Origin: Pontibacterium sinense
Lineage (GTDB): Bacteria; Pseudomonadota; Gammaproteobacteria; Pseudomonadales; Balneatricaceae
Length of the DNA stretch: 64,000 nucleotides
NCBI RefSeq assembly: GCF_015209595.1
Contig: NZ_JADEYS010000019.1
Span: forward strand, 1-64,000
Reading direction: 5' to 3'
This document shows positions 13,145 through 21,605 of this stretch, one piece after another. Position numbers and translations under genes: made by a program. The notes under the pieces were generated by a model. It saw only the letters and a program-made list of their open reading frames with translations. It was not told the origin of the DNA and ran no database searches. Each line of letters starts with the position of its first letter. The stretch's first letter is position 1.

Positions 13145-14347
13145 TCAGATCGGACGGGAGGTTACTTCGGTATCAATAGCTGAGGCTTGTGATGAGCGTA
13201 GGCGGATCAACAACCAGCCCAACACGGGTAGCAGTATCATCACCAGCTGGCTGAGGATCGATTGTAGGCTTGGGAATAGGCCAAGCCAGCTAATGGTCGG
13301 CACCGACGCTAGATAGCTGTTGCCTAGCCAGCCTGCCACTTGTAGCTCCAGAACCGCTTTGCCGGTAAAGATAACCGACAATACATAGAGTAATGCTGCC
13401 GTTCCGGTAAAGAAATGCTTCAGTGGCAAGCGTACAGAGAGCTGGAATATCAGCAGATAGACGATCAGCAGTGCGATGACCGCTAAACCAAAACCGGTCG
13501 CGATGGCGTGCCACTGGCCTTCTGCATCACCGACCAGCGCCTGATAGAACAAAATGGTTTCTGCACCTTCCCGGTAAACTGCGAAGAACGCGACTGACAC
13601 GATCGCCCATAGGCTGCCGCCGCTGACCGCTGATCCTAACCGGTCCTGAATAAAGCCCTGCCATTGCTGCATCTCCCGTCGTGCAAAAAGCCACACACTG
13701 ACATAGCTGAGCAGGATTGCGGCGATCAGCATGGTGACCCCTTCCAGAGTTTCACGGGCTGCACCGCTATTCTGAATCAGTTTATGCAGTGCTATGGCGG
13801 TCAGTACGCTGGCACCAAGTGCAGCCAATGAGCCCAACCAGATCAGGTAAACCCGGTCTGCTGCACCGGCCTTGCGCAAATAAGCGATCAAGGCGGCGAT
13901 CACCAGCAGCGCTTCGATCCCTTCGCGCAACAGTATTAGCAAGGATTGTACGACCAACTCAGCAAAGCTTGCGCCACCGGACTCAAGCATCGGGGCTGAC
14001 GATAGCTGTTGTCTCAGTCCCTGCCATTGGGCATCAATTTCAGGTTTTGGCTGACCGGTCATTGCAGTGTTAATCAGACGGCTGAATTGGATCTCAATAG
14101 CCAGCATCGCATCGTTATCCGCCTGCCCGACGGCAAATTCAAGACCTTGTCCTTCAAAATGCCCAAAGTACAACTGCGAATACTGATTGCCGAATACTAA
14201 AGCCTGCCCCGGACTGTAATCCGACGAGAGTTGATCGCCTCGCTGGATCAGGTCCGCCATAATGGCCCGGTAATCAGAGGCTGATTGGGCCTGTAGCGGC
14301 AGCACCAATAACAGAAGAAAAAGGCTGTGTTTGAGGTATGTTTTCAT
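13145..14347 (-). CDS. FTR1-family high-affinity iron permease (EfeU-like)
   Basis: FTR1-type iron permease of the inner membrane (400 residues). A signal peptide (HSLFLLLLVLPLQAQS) is followed by a periplasmic domain of about 100 residues and then seven or so membrane helices. Two RExxE iron-binding motifs are visible, REGIE (141-145) and YREGAE (258-263), the hallmark of the family. No EfeO or EfeB gene is adjacent. The gene starts 3 nt after the TgpA-like gene, so it is probably the last gene of the moxR-DUF58-TgpA operon, an unusual context. A copper oxidase partner is not visible. Confidence 0.88.
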   Translation of the reverse strand: MKTYLKHSLFLLLLVLPLQAQSASDYRAIMADLIQRGDQLSSDYSPGQALVFGNQYSQLYFGHFEGQGLEFAVGQADNDAMLAIEIQFSRLINTAMTGQPKPEIDAQWQGLRQQLSSAPMLESGGASFAELVVQSLLILLREGIEALLVIAALIAYLRKAGAADRVYLIWLGSLAALGASVLTAIALHKLIQNSGAARETLEGVTMLIAAILLSYVSVWLFARREMQQWQGFIQDRLGSAVSGGSLWAIVSVAFFAVYREGAETILFYQALVGDAEGQWHAIATGFGLAVIALLIVYLLIFQLSVRLPLKHFFTGTAALLYVLSVIFTGKAVLELQVAGWLGNSYLASVPTISWLGLFPSLQSILSQLVMILLPVLGWLLIRLRSSQASAIDTEVTSRPI

Positions 14348-14350
14348 GGT

Positions 14351-16447
14351 TTATAACATCGCTATCAGACGTTTAACGTCACGTTGAAACTGTTGAATCC
14401 GTTTGGGGAGAAGTTCTGTACTGGTCGTATACCGTAGTGTCATGTACTGACCTACAATCTGCTCCAGCGCAGGGTAAAAAGGCGGCTGAGAAGTGGCTAT
14501 TCGCTGCAGCCACTGAGAGGGACATTCCTGCGCATGGCAGGCAAGCTGTCGTTTGCGCATCTGCTTGTTTAGCTGCTCGAAACTACGGCGTACGGGGTCC
14601 TGTTTCTGCTGCCCAATCTGCAACAGCAGACCATAGATCAACGCCAATAAGATCAGTCCAAGCACCGCGAGTGCGGCCAGATTTTTCCAGTCTACGTGGC
14701 GTAAACCACCCTTCTTCATCAGTTCGATCTGACGGTCTGGGTTGTAGTTAAGCATCCAAGTTTCGAAGCCCAGATTGAGTCGGCTCAGCCATCCTTTGTC
14801 AGAAGACCTATCTTTAGTTGTCTGAGAATCTGCGGGTTTTTTCGCGTTGGGGTTCGATTGACTGGCTGAAGATGCAGCGCTGCTATTTGGCGTTTGCGCT
14901 TCTTCTTGAGGTTTGGCTTTTACTGCTGCAGCTGATTGGGCCAGACGTTGTTCTGGCTCAGGTGGCGCGACAAAATCCTTGGCATCTACGCGTTGCCAGC
15001 CCTGCTCATCGGTCCAGATCTCAACCCAGACATGGGCATGTTCCTGTTTTACGACGACAAAATTGGTCAGGGCGATCAGACTGCCACCGCGATAACCGCT
15101 GATCAGTCGGGTGGGGATCCCTGCGGCACGCAGCACCAACGCGGTACTGCTGGCAAGATGCTCAATACCGCCAGTCTTGCGCTCAAAGAAGAAGGTATCC
15201 AGGTTGTCACGCGCGCTGTCGATATCTGTAATCTCTGTCAGCTGATATCCGCCCGTCACTAGGGTTTTTCGCCATTGATGCAGAATATCCTGAGGATCTG
15301 GTGAGGATTGCGCGAGTTGTTGACCGAAGGCACGCAGTTTAGGGTTGCTGTTAGCCGGATATTGCAGGTAAGCGGAGCGTTGCTCGGCTGAAAGTGGTAT
15401 TCCGCCGCTGTACTCCAGCCAGGCATCAACATCGTATTTGAATTCGCGGCTGATTTTGCGAATCCCCAGCAGCTGGAAATCGCCGGAGATAAAGGCTTCT
15501 GGTGTTTGTCCGCTGGGCAGATCCAGGCTGTATAGCCAACGTCCAGAGTGAGGAGAAACACGGGCTTCATAATGCACCCGGTCACGCTTGGAGGTCAGCA
15601 CATTGAGTACAGCGTCAGGCCCCCGTAATGAATGTCGTAATAAGCGGCCGCGATTGTTCCAGTTGTCAGGTAAGGTCCAGCTGATACCGTCATAGTCACT
15701 GAACACCGGCCCCCGCCAATACAGACGGCTTTTGTAAGGTACTGCCCCGGAAAATTCAGCGACAAGTACCGGTGCATCACTGCGTTTTAAGCGGCTAACC
15801 TGACCGGCTTTTAACGTCGCTTTAAGGCCAATATCCCGCGCATCCTGGTCGATTGCCAGTTCAATCGGCAAGCCAATTGCCAGACCAATATCCCAAAGCG
15901 GGCCCTGAATGCGCGGTACCGTGACAAATAACAGCACGGTCACGGGCAGTGCCAACACACTAAGATTGAGGGTGGTTTTCAGTAGCTGCCGGTAACTAAG
16001 TTGGTGTTCACTATCGTTGATCGCCAGCAGGCAGAGCAACATTAGAATTCCGCAGCTGACCAGATAGGCCAGCGCCAACAGGCCATACAGATACAGACTA
16101 CTTAATGTCGCCAGCACCAGTGAGGCCATCGCGGATAGCCGTAACTCTCGGGCGGTGCGTGATTCTGCCCATTTCAGCAGTAAAACCAGCGCTAACACGC
16201 TGATAATCGTTTGCGCACTCAGCCAAGGCTGGCCGTTCAGGACGATCCATCCAATCGCGATGAAAAGTACCGTGCCCATCATTGCCCAGCGTACAAAGGG
16301 GCGCTGGCGCATGGTGTGATATAGCGCTATTGGCACAAGGCACAGCAGTAAATGTACCCATGCAAGCTGATGAATGGCCGGTAGCAGGGCCAGAAACCAA
16401 AGCCCAAGACATAATCGCTGGGACCGATCACCAAAATACTGTCGCAT
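14351..16447 (-). CDS. TgpA-like transglutaminase-family membrane protein, catalytic Cys missing
   Basis: A 698-residue protein of the TgpA type: about six N-terminal membrane helices (1-185), a periplasmic transglutaminase-like domain (about 230-495), a Ser/Pro/Lys-rich linker, one membrane helix near 590-610, and a C-terminal DUF4129-like cytoplasmic region. In active relatives the core reads GFCEH; here it is GGIEH, with Ile428 in the place of the catalytic cysteine. I checked this in the nucleotide sequence (codon ATT). The His in HAHVW (470-474) and the Asp in RVDAKDF are kept. It is therefore probably not an active transglutaminase. It overlaps the DUF58 gene by one base. Confidence 0.85.
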   Translation of the reverse strand: MRQYFGDRSQRLCLGLWFLALLPAIHQLAWVHLLLCLVPIALYHTMRQRPFVRWAMMGTVLFIAIGWIVLNGQPWLSAQTIISVLALVLLLKWAESRTARELRLSAMASLVLATLSSLYLYGLLALAYLVSCGILMLLCLLAINDSEHQLSYRQLLKTTLNLSVLALPVTVLLFVTVPRIQGPLWDIGLAIGLPIELAIDQDARDIGLKATLKAGQVSRLKRSDAPVLVAEFSGAVPYKSRLYWRGPVFSDYDGISWTLPDNWNNRGRLLRHSLRGPDAVLNVLTSKRDRVHYEARVSPHSGRWLYSLDLPSGQTPEAFISGDFQLLGIRKISREFKYDVDAWLEYSGGIPLSAEQRSAYLQYPANSNPKLRAFGQQLAQSSPDPQDILHQWRKTLVTGGYQLTEITDIDSARDNLDTFFFERKTGGIEHLASSTALVLRAAGIPTRLISGYRGGSLIALTNFVVVKQEHAHVWVEIWTDEQGWQRVDAKDFVAPPEPEQRLAQSAAAVKAKPQEEAQTPNSSAASSASQSNPNAKKPADSQTTKDRSSDKGWLSRLNLGFETWMLNYNPDRQIELMKKGGLRHVDWKNLAALAVLGLILLALIYGLLLQIGQQKQDPVRRSFEQLNKQMRKRQLACHAQECPSQWLQRIATSQPPFYPALEQIVGQYMTLRYTTSTELLPKRIQQFQRDVKRLIAML

Positions 16448-17334
16448 CAGCGTTCTCCGGGTAGCAGTGCCAGTTGCTTCAGGCAGGTACTGATATGCTG
16501 GCCACCCCGCTTGGGCGGCAGTTCAATACCCGGCAACAGCAGACCAAACTCCTGTCCCCGTTTTTGACACTCCAGAATGTGATGACAGAGGGTACGAATA
16601 CGGGCTTCATAACCGATCGCATGCAGATCTTGCCAGCGTAGCCAGATAGCCGGATCACCAGCGGCACCATCAAACTCTTTGACCTGAAGGTTCTGTCCTT
16701 TACTCAGTGAACGCCAGTTGATTCGACGTGGATTGTCGCCTGGCTGGTATGCTCGAAGGCCAGCCAGTTCCTCTGCTTCAGTATGGGCATGGGCGGCCTG
16801 ACCGCAGGTTGTTTCCGGTATAGATTGTGCTGATTTGGCTTGTGGATAAACCAGTGTTTCCGGCAGCTCAATCAGCGGACGGGATAACTTAAACAGCCCG
16901 AGAGGCCAGACAGTATCAACGTTGAGCCGCTGTGGATTATGCAGGCCACGCTGTTGAGTGGGTTGTTGATAAACCCACTCAAAAGGCTGTCCACTGCGCA
17001 GATGGTAGAAGGGTTGCAGCGTTGTTTTACTGCGCTGCTTATCCTGGCTACTCAACGTCAGATAAAGGTGATGTTGTCCGCTGTGTTCGTTGAGTGCTAT
17101 CTCAAACGCCAGATCCTGACCGGCATGTACAGGACGCACGCGCACGTGTGTTGCGCGGAACCCCCATAAGTTGCGGATGGACAACCACACCGACAGCAGC
17201 ATCGTTGCGGTCATCAGAAAACAGAGCGTAAAGATCAGATTATTGCTGTAGTTGACGGCCACCAGCATCAGGATCAGCAACATCAGCAAATAACCGATTC
17301 CTGCAGCGGTCGGTACAATGCGCCACTGCATCAT
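16447..17334 (-). CDS. DUF58 domain protein of a moxR operon
   Basis: DUF58 protein (295 residues) with two N-terminal membrane helices (about 8-45) and a cytoplasmic C-terminal domain containing the family signature LRAYQPGDNPRRINWRSLSK. The part after that (LQVKEFDGAAGDPAIWLRW) fits the vWA-like fold seen in the family. It overlaps moxR by 4 nt and the TgpA-like gene by 1 nt, so the three are tightly coupled. The molecular role of such proteins is not established; they are thought to work with the MoxR ATPase. Confidence 0.87.
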   Translation of the reverse strand: MMQWRIVPTAAGIGYLLMLLILMLVAVNYSNNLIFTLCFLMTATMLLSVWLSIRNLWGFRATHVRVRPVHAGQDLAFEIALNEHSGQHHLYLTLSSQDKQRSKTTLQPFYHLRSGQPFEWVYQQPTQQRGLHNPQRLNVDTVWPLGLFKLSRPLIELPETLVYPQAKSAQSIPETTCGQAAHAHTEAEELAGLRAYQPGDNPRRINWRSLSKGQNLQVKEFDGAAGDPAIWLRWQDLHAIGYEARIRTLCHHILECQKRGQEFGLLLPGIELPPKRGGQHISTCLKQLALLPGER

Positions 17335-18299
17335 CGTGGCACCTGAACCTGTTCCAGAATCAGCTCACCGTTACGCAACGGTGAATGATTGCCTTCGGTA
17401 TGTTGTAAACGATGACCGGCAACAAAGGGAAACACCGCCTGAATATGGGCGGGTAGTAAGTGGTCACTGCCATCCAGCCAGGCCCAGGCTTTGGCGGCAT
17501 TTAACAAGCCCAGCCCAGCGCGCGTTGATAAGCCGTTTACAAACAGGCTGCTGTGACGGCTGAACTGCAACAGCTCGTACAGATACTCCAGTGCCATGGC
17601 GCTGCACTCCACGTCAGCAACCGAATGCTGGTATGTGATCAGATCGTCGGGACGGATGCTGTGTTGGGTCTGTTGTAGGAGCTGTCGACGGGAGACGCCG
17701 GAGAGAATGGCCAGCTCGGCATCCTTCACCGGATAGCCCATCTCAATACGGATCAGGAAACGGTCCAGTTGGGATTCAGGCAGAGGTGAGGTACCAATCT
17801 GCTCCGCCGGGTTCTGGGTCGCGATGACAAAAAACGGATCGGGCAGTTTACGGGTCTCACCTTCCAGGCTGACCTGCTTCTCCTCCATCGCTTCCAGCAG
17901 TGCGCTCTGAGTTTTAGGTGTTGCACGGTTGATCTCATCGGCAAGCAATAGCTGGGTAAATACCGGACCCGGCATAAAACGGAAGTTTTGCTGATCCGCC
18001 TGATAGATTGATGCACCCAGCAGGTCGGCAGGTAGCAGGTCATTGGTAAACTGTACCCGGTTATAGTCCAGCCCCAGCACTGCAGCCAACGAGTGCGACA
18101 ATACGGTTTTACCCATACCCGGCAGATCTTCCAACAGCAGATGTCCGCCTGCCAGCAAGCAGCTGAGCGAGAGTTTAATCTGCAGTTCTTTTCCCAGAAT
18201 TAGCTGGTTGAGTTGATCAAATACCGGGGCCAGTTCCGGACGCACGTTCAGCGAATGGAGGCTGTTATGGGATGAGGTATGTAACGCGAGTGAAGTCAC
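17331..18299 (-). CDS. MoxR-family AAA+ ATPase
   Basis: MoxR-type AAA+ ATPase (322 residues), a class of chaperone-like ATPases. The P-loop LLLEDLPGMGKTVLSHSLA lies near residue 55-73. Walker B and following elements (LLADEINRATPKTQSALLEAMEE) and the sensor region (FVIATQNPAEQIGTSPLPESQLDRF) are present, with a C-terminal lid domain. It is the first gene of moxR-DUF58-TgpA-FTR1. About 130 nt of upstream sequence could hold the promoter, though I see no clear -35/-10 pair. Confidence 0.93.
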   Translation of the reverse strand: MTSLALHTSSHNSLHSLNVRPELAPVFDQLNQLILGKELQIKLSLSCLLAGGHLLLEDLPGMGKTVLSHSLAAVLGLDYNRVQFTNDLLPADLLGASIYQADQQNFRFMPGPVFTQLLLADEINRATPKTQSALLEAMEEKQVSLEGETRKLPDPFFVIATQNPAEQIGTSPLPESQLDRFLIRIEMGYPVKDAELAILSGVSRRQLLQQTQHSIRPDDLITYQHSVADVECSAMALEYLYELLQFSRHSSLFVNGLSTRAGLGLLNAAKAWAWLDGSDHLLPAHIQAVFPFVAGHRLQHTEGNHSPLRNGELILEQVQVPR

Positions 18300-18433
18300 A
18301 GTATTGTCCTGTTAGATGGTCGCGGGTCTGCGATGAAAATGGATCGGGTCTGTTTGTGAGTTGTTCTCAGAATCATTTCCGTTTCAGCACGCGGTTAAAT
18401 GACCATCTATAGTGAGATGAACTGCCGCAATGA

Positions 18434-18655
18434 ATGGAAACGTTGCCGATGGCCTTTCTGACCACCCTGCCGGGGCTGACACTGATCACTAAGTTCTATT
18501 CCGCCTATGCGTTATCGCTGGCGTTTATTCTGCAAAGCAGCCTGACGCTGTTACTGGCGTTGGCGGCCTGCACGGTGCATGTGCTGCTGCGCCGGCGAAT
18601 ACACCGGCGGCAGACACTGTCGTCATCAAAGGTTATTTACAAAATTCAGCAATAG
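18434..18655 (+). CDS. Small putative membrane protein (doubtful)
   Basis: A 73-residue open reading frame on the plus strand, opposite to its neighbours. It has one or two hydrophobic segments (FLTTLPGLTLITKFYSAYAL and AFILQSSLTLLLALAACTVHV) followed by a basic tail (LLRRRIHRR). Codon choice (many CTG and GCG) is like the surrounding real genes. There is no good ribosome site and the last 30 nt overlap the end of the convergent diheme gene. I do not recognise it; it could be a chance frame. Confidence 0.35.
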   Translation: METLPMAFLTTLPGLTLITKFYSAYALSLAFILQSSLTLLLALAACTVHVLLRRRIHRRQTLSSSKVIYKIQQ

Positions 18656-20170
18656 CTGGCGTTGGTCCCGGGTCAGCTGCATGTAGCTATTTCGCGCCTG
18701 TTGCGCTTCGCCGCCGTGCCACAAAATGGCTTCCTGAACATTGCGTGCACGTCCGTCATGCAGGAAGTTGGTATGGCCGTTCACTGTTTCTGTCACACCT
18801 ATTCCCCACAACGGCGCGGTACGCCATTCGGTTTCCGTCGCCTCAAAGTCACGGCGTCCACTCAGGCCTTCACCCATGTCATGCAATAACAGATCGGAGT
18901 ACGGACGAATCAGCTGATTTTCCAGACGGGAGATCTCGTGCTCACCGGTTTGCACCACCGATTTATGGCAGGATTCACAACCAATACTGTGGAAGAGTTG
19001 TTCGCCCTCCTGCACGGCTGGATCGTCCATGTTGCGGCGGTACACCACACCCAGCAGTTGCAGATAGGTGGTGATGTCTTTGAGCTGATCAGGACGCATC
19101 TCAAAATCGAGGCTGTCATGGGCTGCGAGACACGCGGTTTGCTCAGGCTCACAGTTCTGACGGGCTTTATGATTCGTGGCCTGATCGTCGTGGCGATACA
19201 GGAACAGCTCGTTGTTGATACCCATATCGTTATAGGCGGCGATGGCCGATTGCTGACGGATATCAAAGGCATTGGCCTTCCAGGAGAAGCGCCCCATGAT
19301 CTTGCCGCCGCGCTCCAGATCCCAGACATAGTTCGGACGCCCGGAGATGCCATCGCCATTTTTATCTTCCGGATCAGCCCAGCTTTGTATCGTTGTTTCC
19401 GGAATGGCTTCCAGCAGACCTAAGCCAAACACGGGCGGGGCCATGCGCATTTCATAGACGGTATCTTTTGGTAGCGGGCCGTAGGCCAGTTCGGAGATCA
19501 GGAACTCAGGCTTACGTAACGAATAGGTTTCCCCATCCGGGAACTGACCGACCTCCTCAATCCAGTTCACCCGCACCTTGGCTTCAGGTTTAACACCGTC
19601 GATCGCTCGATCACCTAATTGCGCACCATATCCTGGTGGCGATAGTGGTTCGCCATAAGGTCCGGTGCCCGGGATCGATACACGAACAAAGCCCCCTTCG
19701 AGCACTTCATCAGGGCCTGCGGGTGGTTTTGCGCGTCCGTCAGCCTGATGGCAGGCTTCACAGGCATTGTGGTTAAAGATCGGACCGACGCCATCGGCAT
19801 CGCCACGCCAGCCAGATGCGACACTGGGTGTAAATGCGCGCTCAAATACGCCATCTCCCCGGTCAAAGGCAGCGGATAACCCCCATGACAGGTTCGGGGC
19901 TTCTTGCTCAAACGCCATGCCCTGAGAATGAAAATGGGTCAGGTCACCCCCGGACAGACTTGCTGGCAGTTCCTGCTGCAGATAACTCATATCCGCAGCC
20001 CCGTAGCCATCAAAGGGTAGCCACAAGGTTTGATAGGCTTGATAGGCCAACGCGCCTGATGCCACGACCAGACCCGCAATTCCGGCTTTTAGTACTAGTG
20101 AACTGCCTGTTCTGGATTGAGCTGCGACTGTTTCGGTTGCTGTGAGAGGTGCATGAGGTGTATGGGACAT
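18626..20170 (-). CDS. Diheme c-type oxidoreductase, DUF1111 (thiol oxidoreductase-like)
   Basis: A 514-residue protein of the di-heme oxidoreductase (DHOR/DUF1111) family, related in fold to cytochrome c peroxidases. A membrane anchor or uncleaved signal (about 25-48) directs it to the periplasm. Two c-type heme sites are visible, CEACH (137-141) and CESCH (398-402). The conserved segments DKNGDGISGRPN and NFLHDGRARNVQEAILWHGGEA near the C-terminus are typical. Substrate is unknown. It starts 3 nt after the five-helix membrane protein gene and is likely co-transcribed with it. Confidence 0.88.
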   Translation of the reverse strand: MSHTPHAPLTATETVAAQSRTGSSLVLKAGIAGLVVASGALAYQAYQTLWLPFDGYGAADMSYLQQELPASLSGGDLTHFHSQGMAFEQEAPNLSWGLSAAFDRGDGVFERAFTPSVASGWRGDADGVGPIFNHNACEACHQADGRAKPPAGPDEVLEGGFVRVSIPGTGPYGEPLSPPGYGAQLGDRAIDGVKPEAKVRVNWIEEVGQFPDGETYSLRKPEFLISELAYGPLPKDTVYEMRMAPPVFGLGLLEAIPETTIQSWADPEDKNGDGISGRPNYVWDLERGGKIMGRFSWKANAFDIRQQSAIAAYNDMGINNELFLYRHDDQATNHKARQNCEPEQTACLAAHDSLDFEMRPDQLKDITTYLQLLGVVYRRNMDDPAVQEGEQLFHSIGCESCHKSVVQTGEHEISRLENQLIRPYSDLLLHDMGEGLSGRRDFEATETEWRTAPLWGIGVTETVNGHTNFLHDGRARNVQEAILWHGGEAQQARNSYMQLTRDQRQLLLNFVNNL

Positions 20171-20173
20171 GAC

Positions 20174-20722
20174 TCACGCTCCTGCTGTTTGCAGCTGGGC
20201 GTTGTCACTGGGGGTGGATTTGCGCGTGAGCAATGTGCGTAGAAGCGCGAGGAATAGACCAAAGACGCCGAGCCAACCCAGATAACCGATAAGCAGCGCG
20301 CTGTAAGTGGACTCGGTTTCGACCCAGACGGCAAAGAAGAAATAGGCATACCAGGAACCACCCGCAAAGACCGGGCCCAGCCACATGCTGATTTTGTGGT
20401 ACTGCATCAGCAATGCGTTGATCAGGATGACGGAGAAGATCGTCACACGGATCAGCAATTCAGGGTTGTCCGTCCAGTAAATAAAGTTATGGACGTGATA
20501 GTTGTAAATCAGGATGGTGATTTCAGAACATACCACCAGCACCATACCGATACGCAGCACGTTATAGGCGACATGCAGCAGGCGTTTTTCAGCCGGTTCC
20601 GTATGGCCTTTGGCCACGACAAAATAGTAGAAGGTGAGTACCAGTGTGGAGACGCCCAGACAAAGTCCTACAGTGTAAGTGCGGAAAAGCTGAGACAGAT
20701 AAAACAGTTCGAGTTCAGTCAT
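20174..20722 (-). CDS. Conserved multispan membrane protein of unknown function
   Basis: A 182-residue protein with about five hydrophobic segments (residues 17-36, 50-70, 88-105, 112-130, 138-158) and an N-terminal polar start MTELELFYLSQLFRTY. Three histidines in the region YNYHVHNFIYW and one in LLMQYHKISMW could bind heme or metal, but this is inference. I do not recognise the family. The close spacing to the diheme DUF1111 gene suggests a shared electron-transfer role. Confidence 0.75.
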   Translation of the reverse strand: MTELELFYLSQLFRTYTVGLCLGVSTLVLTFYYFVVAKGHTEPAEKRLLHVAYNVLRIGMVLVVCSEITILIYNYHVHNFIYWTDNPELLIRVTIFSVILINALLMQYHKISMWLGPVFAGGSWYAYFFFAVWVETESTYSALLIGYLGWLGVFGLFLALLRTLLTRKSTPSDNAQLQTAGA

Positions 20723-21214
20723 GAGAGGTATTCAGTTCTTATTGTTCACAGAGATACGCGCAGAGCTAAGACAGGCTCCGGCGATGATCAGAATTCAGCG
20801 GTGTGTGATTGCAAAGGTCGGGTTAAGACGACCGGCAATATGGGGCTCTGTTTGGCAAAGTAACGCTGAGAGAACAACAACGAATATCCGGCACAAAATC
20901 GGCGGATGAGGTATGAAGTTGGGCGGGATTTTGGGTACGAGAACGCAAAGGGGAAGTCATTAACTGCTCCAGATCTTATCTACGATAGATTTAAAACCTG
21001 CGGTACACAGGCCGTAAAAATAAAGCGCGGCTCCTGCCTCCACACCCCTCACAGATGCTGGATTTCAGATCAGGCCTTATACGCAGAAAGTAACCGGTGC
21101 CACATCAGCCTCAGATGCTGGAACAGATACACTTCTAACGGAATAACGAACAATAACCACTGCCGGATAGCGATAAAAAATGGCAGGTAAAAACAGTTCA
21201 AAAAATGTGCGGTT

Positions 21215-21243
21215 AGTTTATTGATAATTATTCGTATTAGCAA
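21215..21243 (-). promoter_or_regulatory. Promoter with overlapping Fur-like site
   Basis: Minus-strand -35 TTGCTA (21238-21243), 17-nt spacer and -10 TAAACT (21215-21220). The plus-strand stretch 21223-21241 (GATAATTATTCGTATTAGC) matches 13 of 19 positions of the Fur box and covers the spacer and -35. Transcription would run toward the membrane protein/diheme genes with a leader of about 490 nt. Confidence 0.4.
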
Positions 21244-21485
21244 TAATGATTTAGTACCAAAGTGTGTCGATGTCGGTATTGGCCAAATCTTCGGTTGGAG
21301 TTGGAAATTGTAGCAGCGCTCTCCGAACGCGACTTTACGTAGTAGGTAATTGTTCTATTTAGGTTTTTTGGATCAGCTGGAGACAAAGAACAGGCGAATT
21401 TTGAATGATCTATAACATTTATGTATAGGGTGGCGCGTTTGGTTTTGAAAATGTTATTCGCGTGAGGGCTATTTGGATATTTTCT

Positions 21486-21568
21486 GGTTCCCACGGTCCT
21501 CCGTGGGAACCCATACGTATGGGTAAATTGGTTGGATATGTATGCATTCCCACGCGGGAGCGTGGGAA
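21486..21568. repeat. REP-type palindromes
   Basis: Three palindromes in a row: an 11-bp stem GGTTCCCACGG/CCGTGGGAACC (21486-21511); CCCATACGTATGGG (21510-21523); and TTCCCACG/CGTGGGAA (21547-21568), followed by CGAGCG. The first and third share the core GTTCCCAC...GTGGGAAC with a copy at 37565-37588. They lie just past the 3' end of the last filament gene and may stop transcription or protect the mRNA end. Confidence 0.7.
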
Positions 21569-21605
21569 CGAGCGAAGTGCGGTAGCACCCGACGACATCA
21601 GCAGG

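Larger units (their letters stand above)
20723..21605. other. Gene-free region between the diheme cluster and the filament locus
   Basis: Short frames on both strands (the largest about 90 codons) show no motif, no ribosome site and poor coding character, so I call no gene. The region holds a Fur-like promoter (21215-21243) pointing left and three palindromic hairpins of REP type (21486-21568), listed separately. Confidence 0.6.

Noticed and set aside
20906-21190. 94-codon plus-strand frame between the diheme and filament genes
   Set aside because: Poor codon character and no motif; region treated as non-coding.
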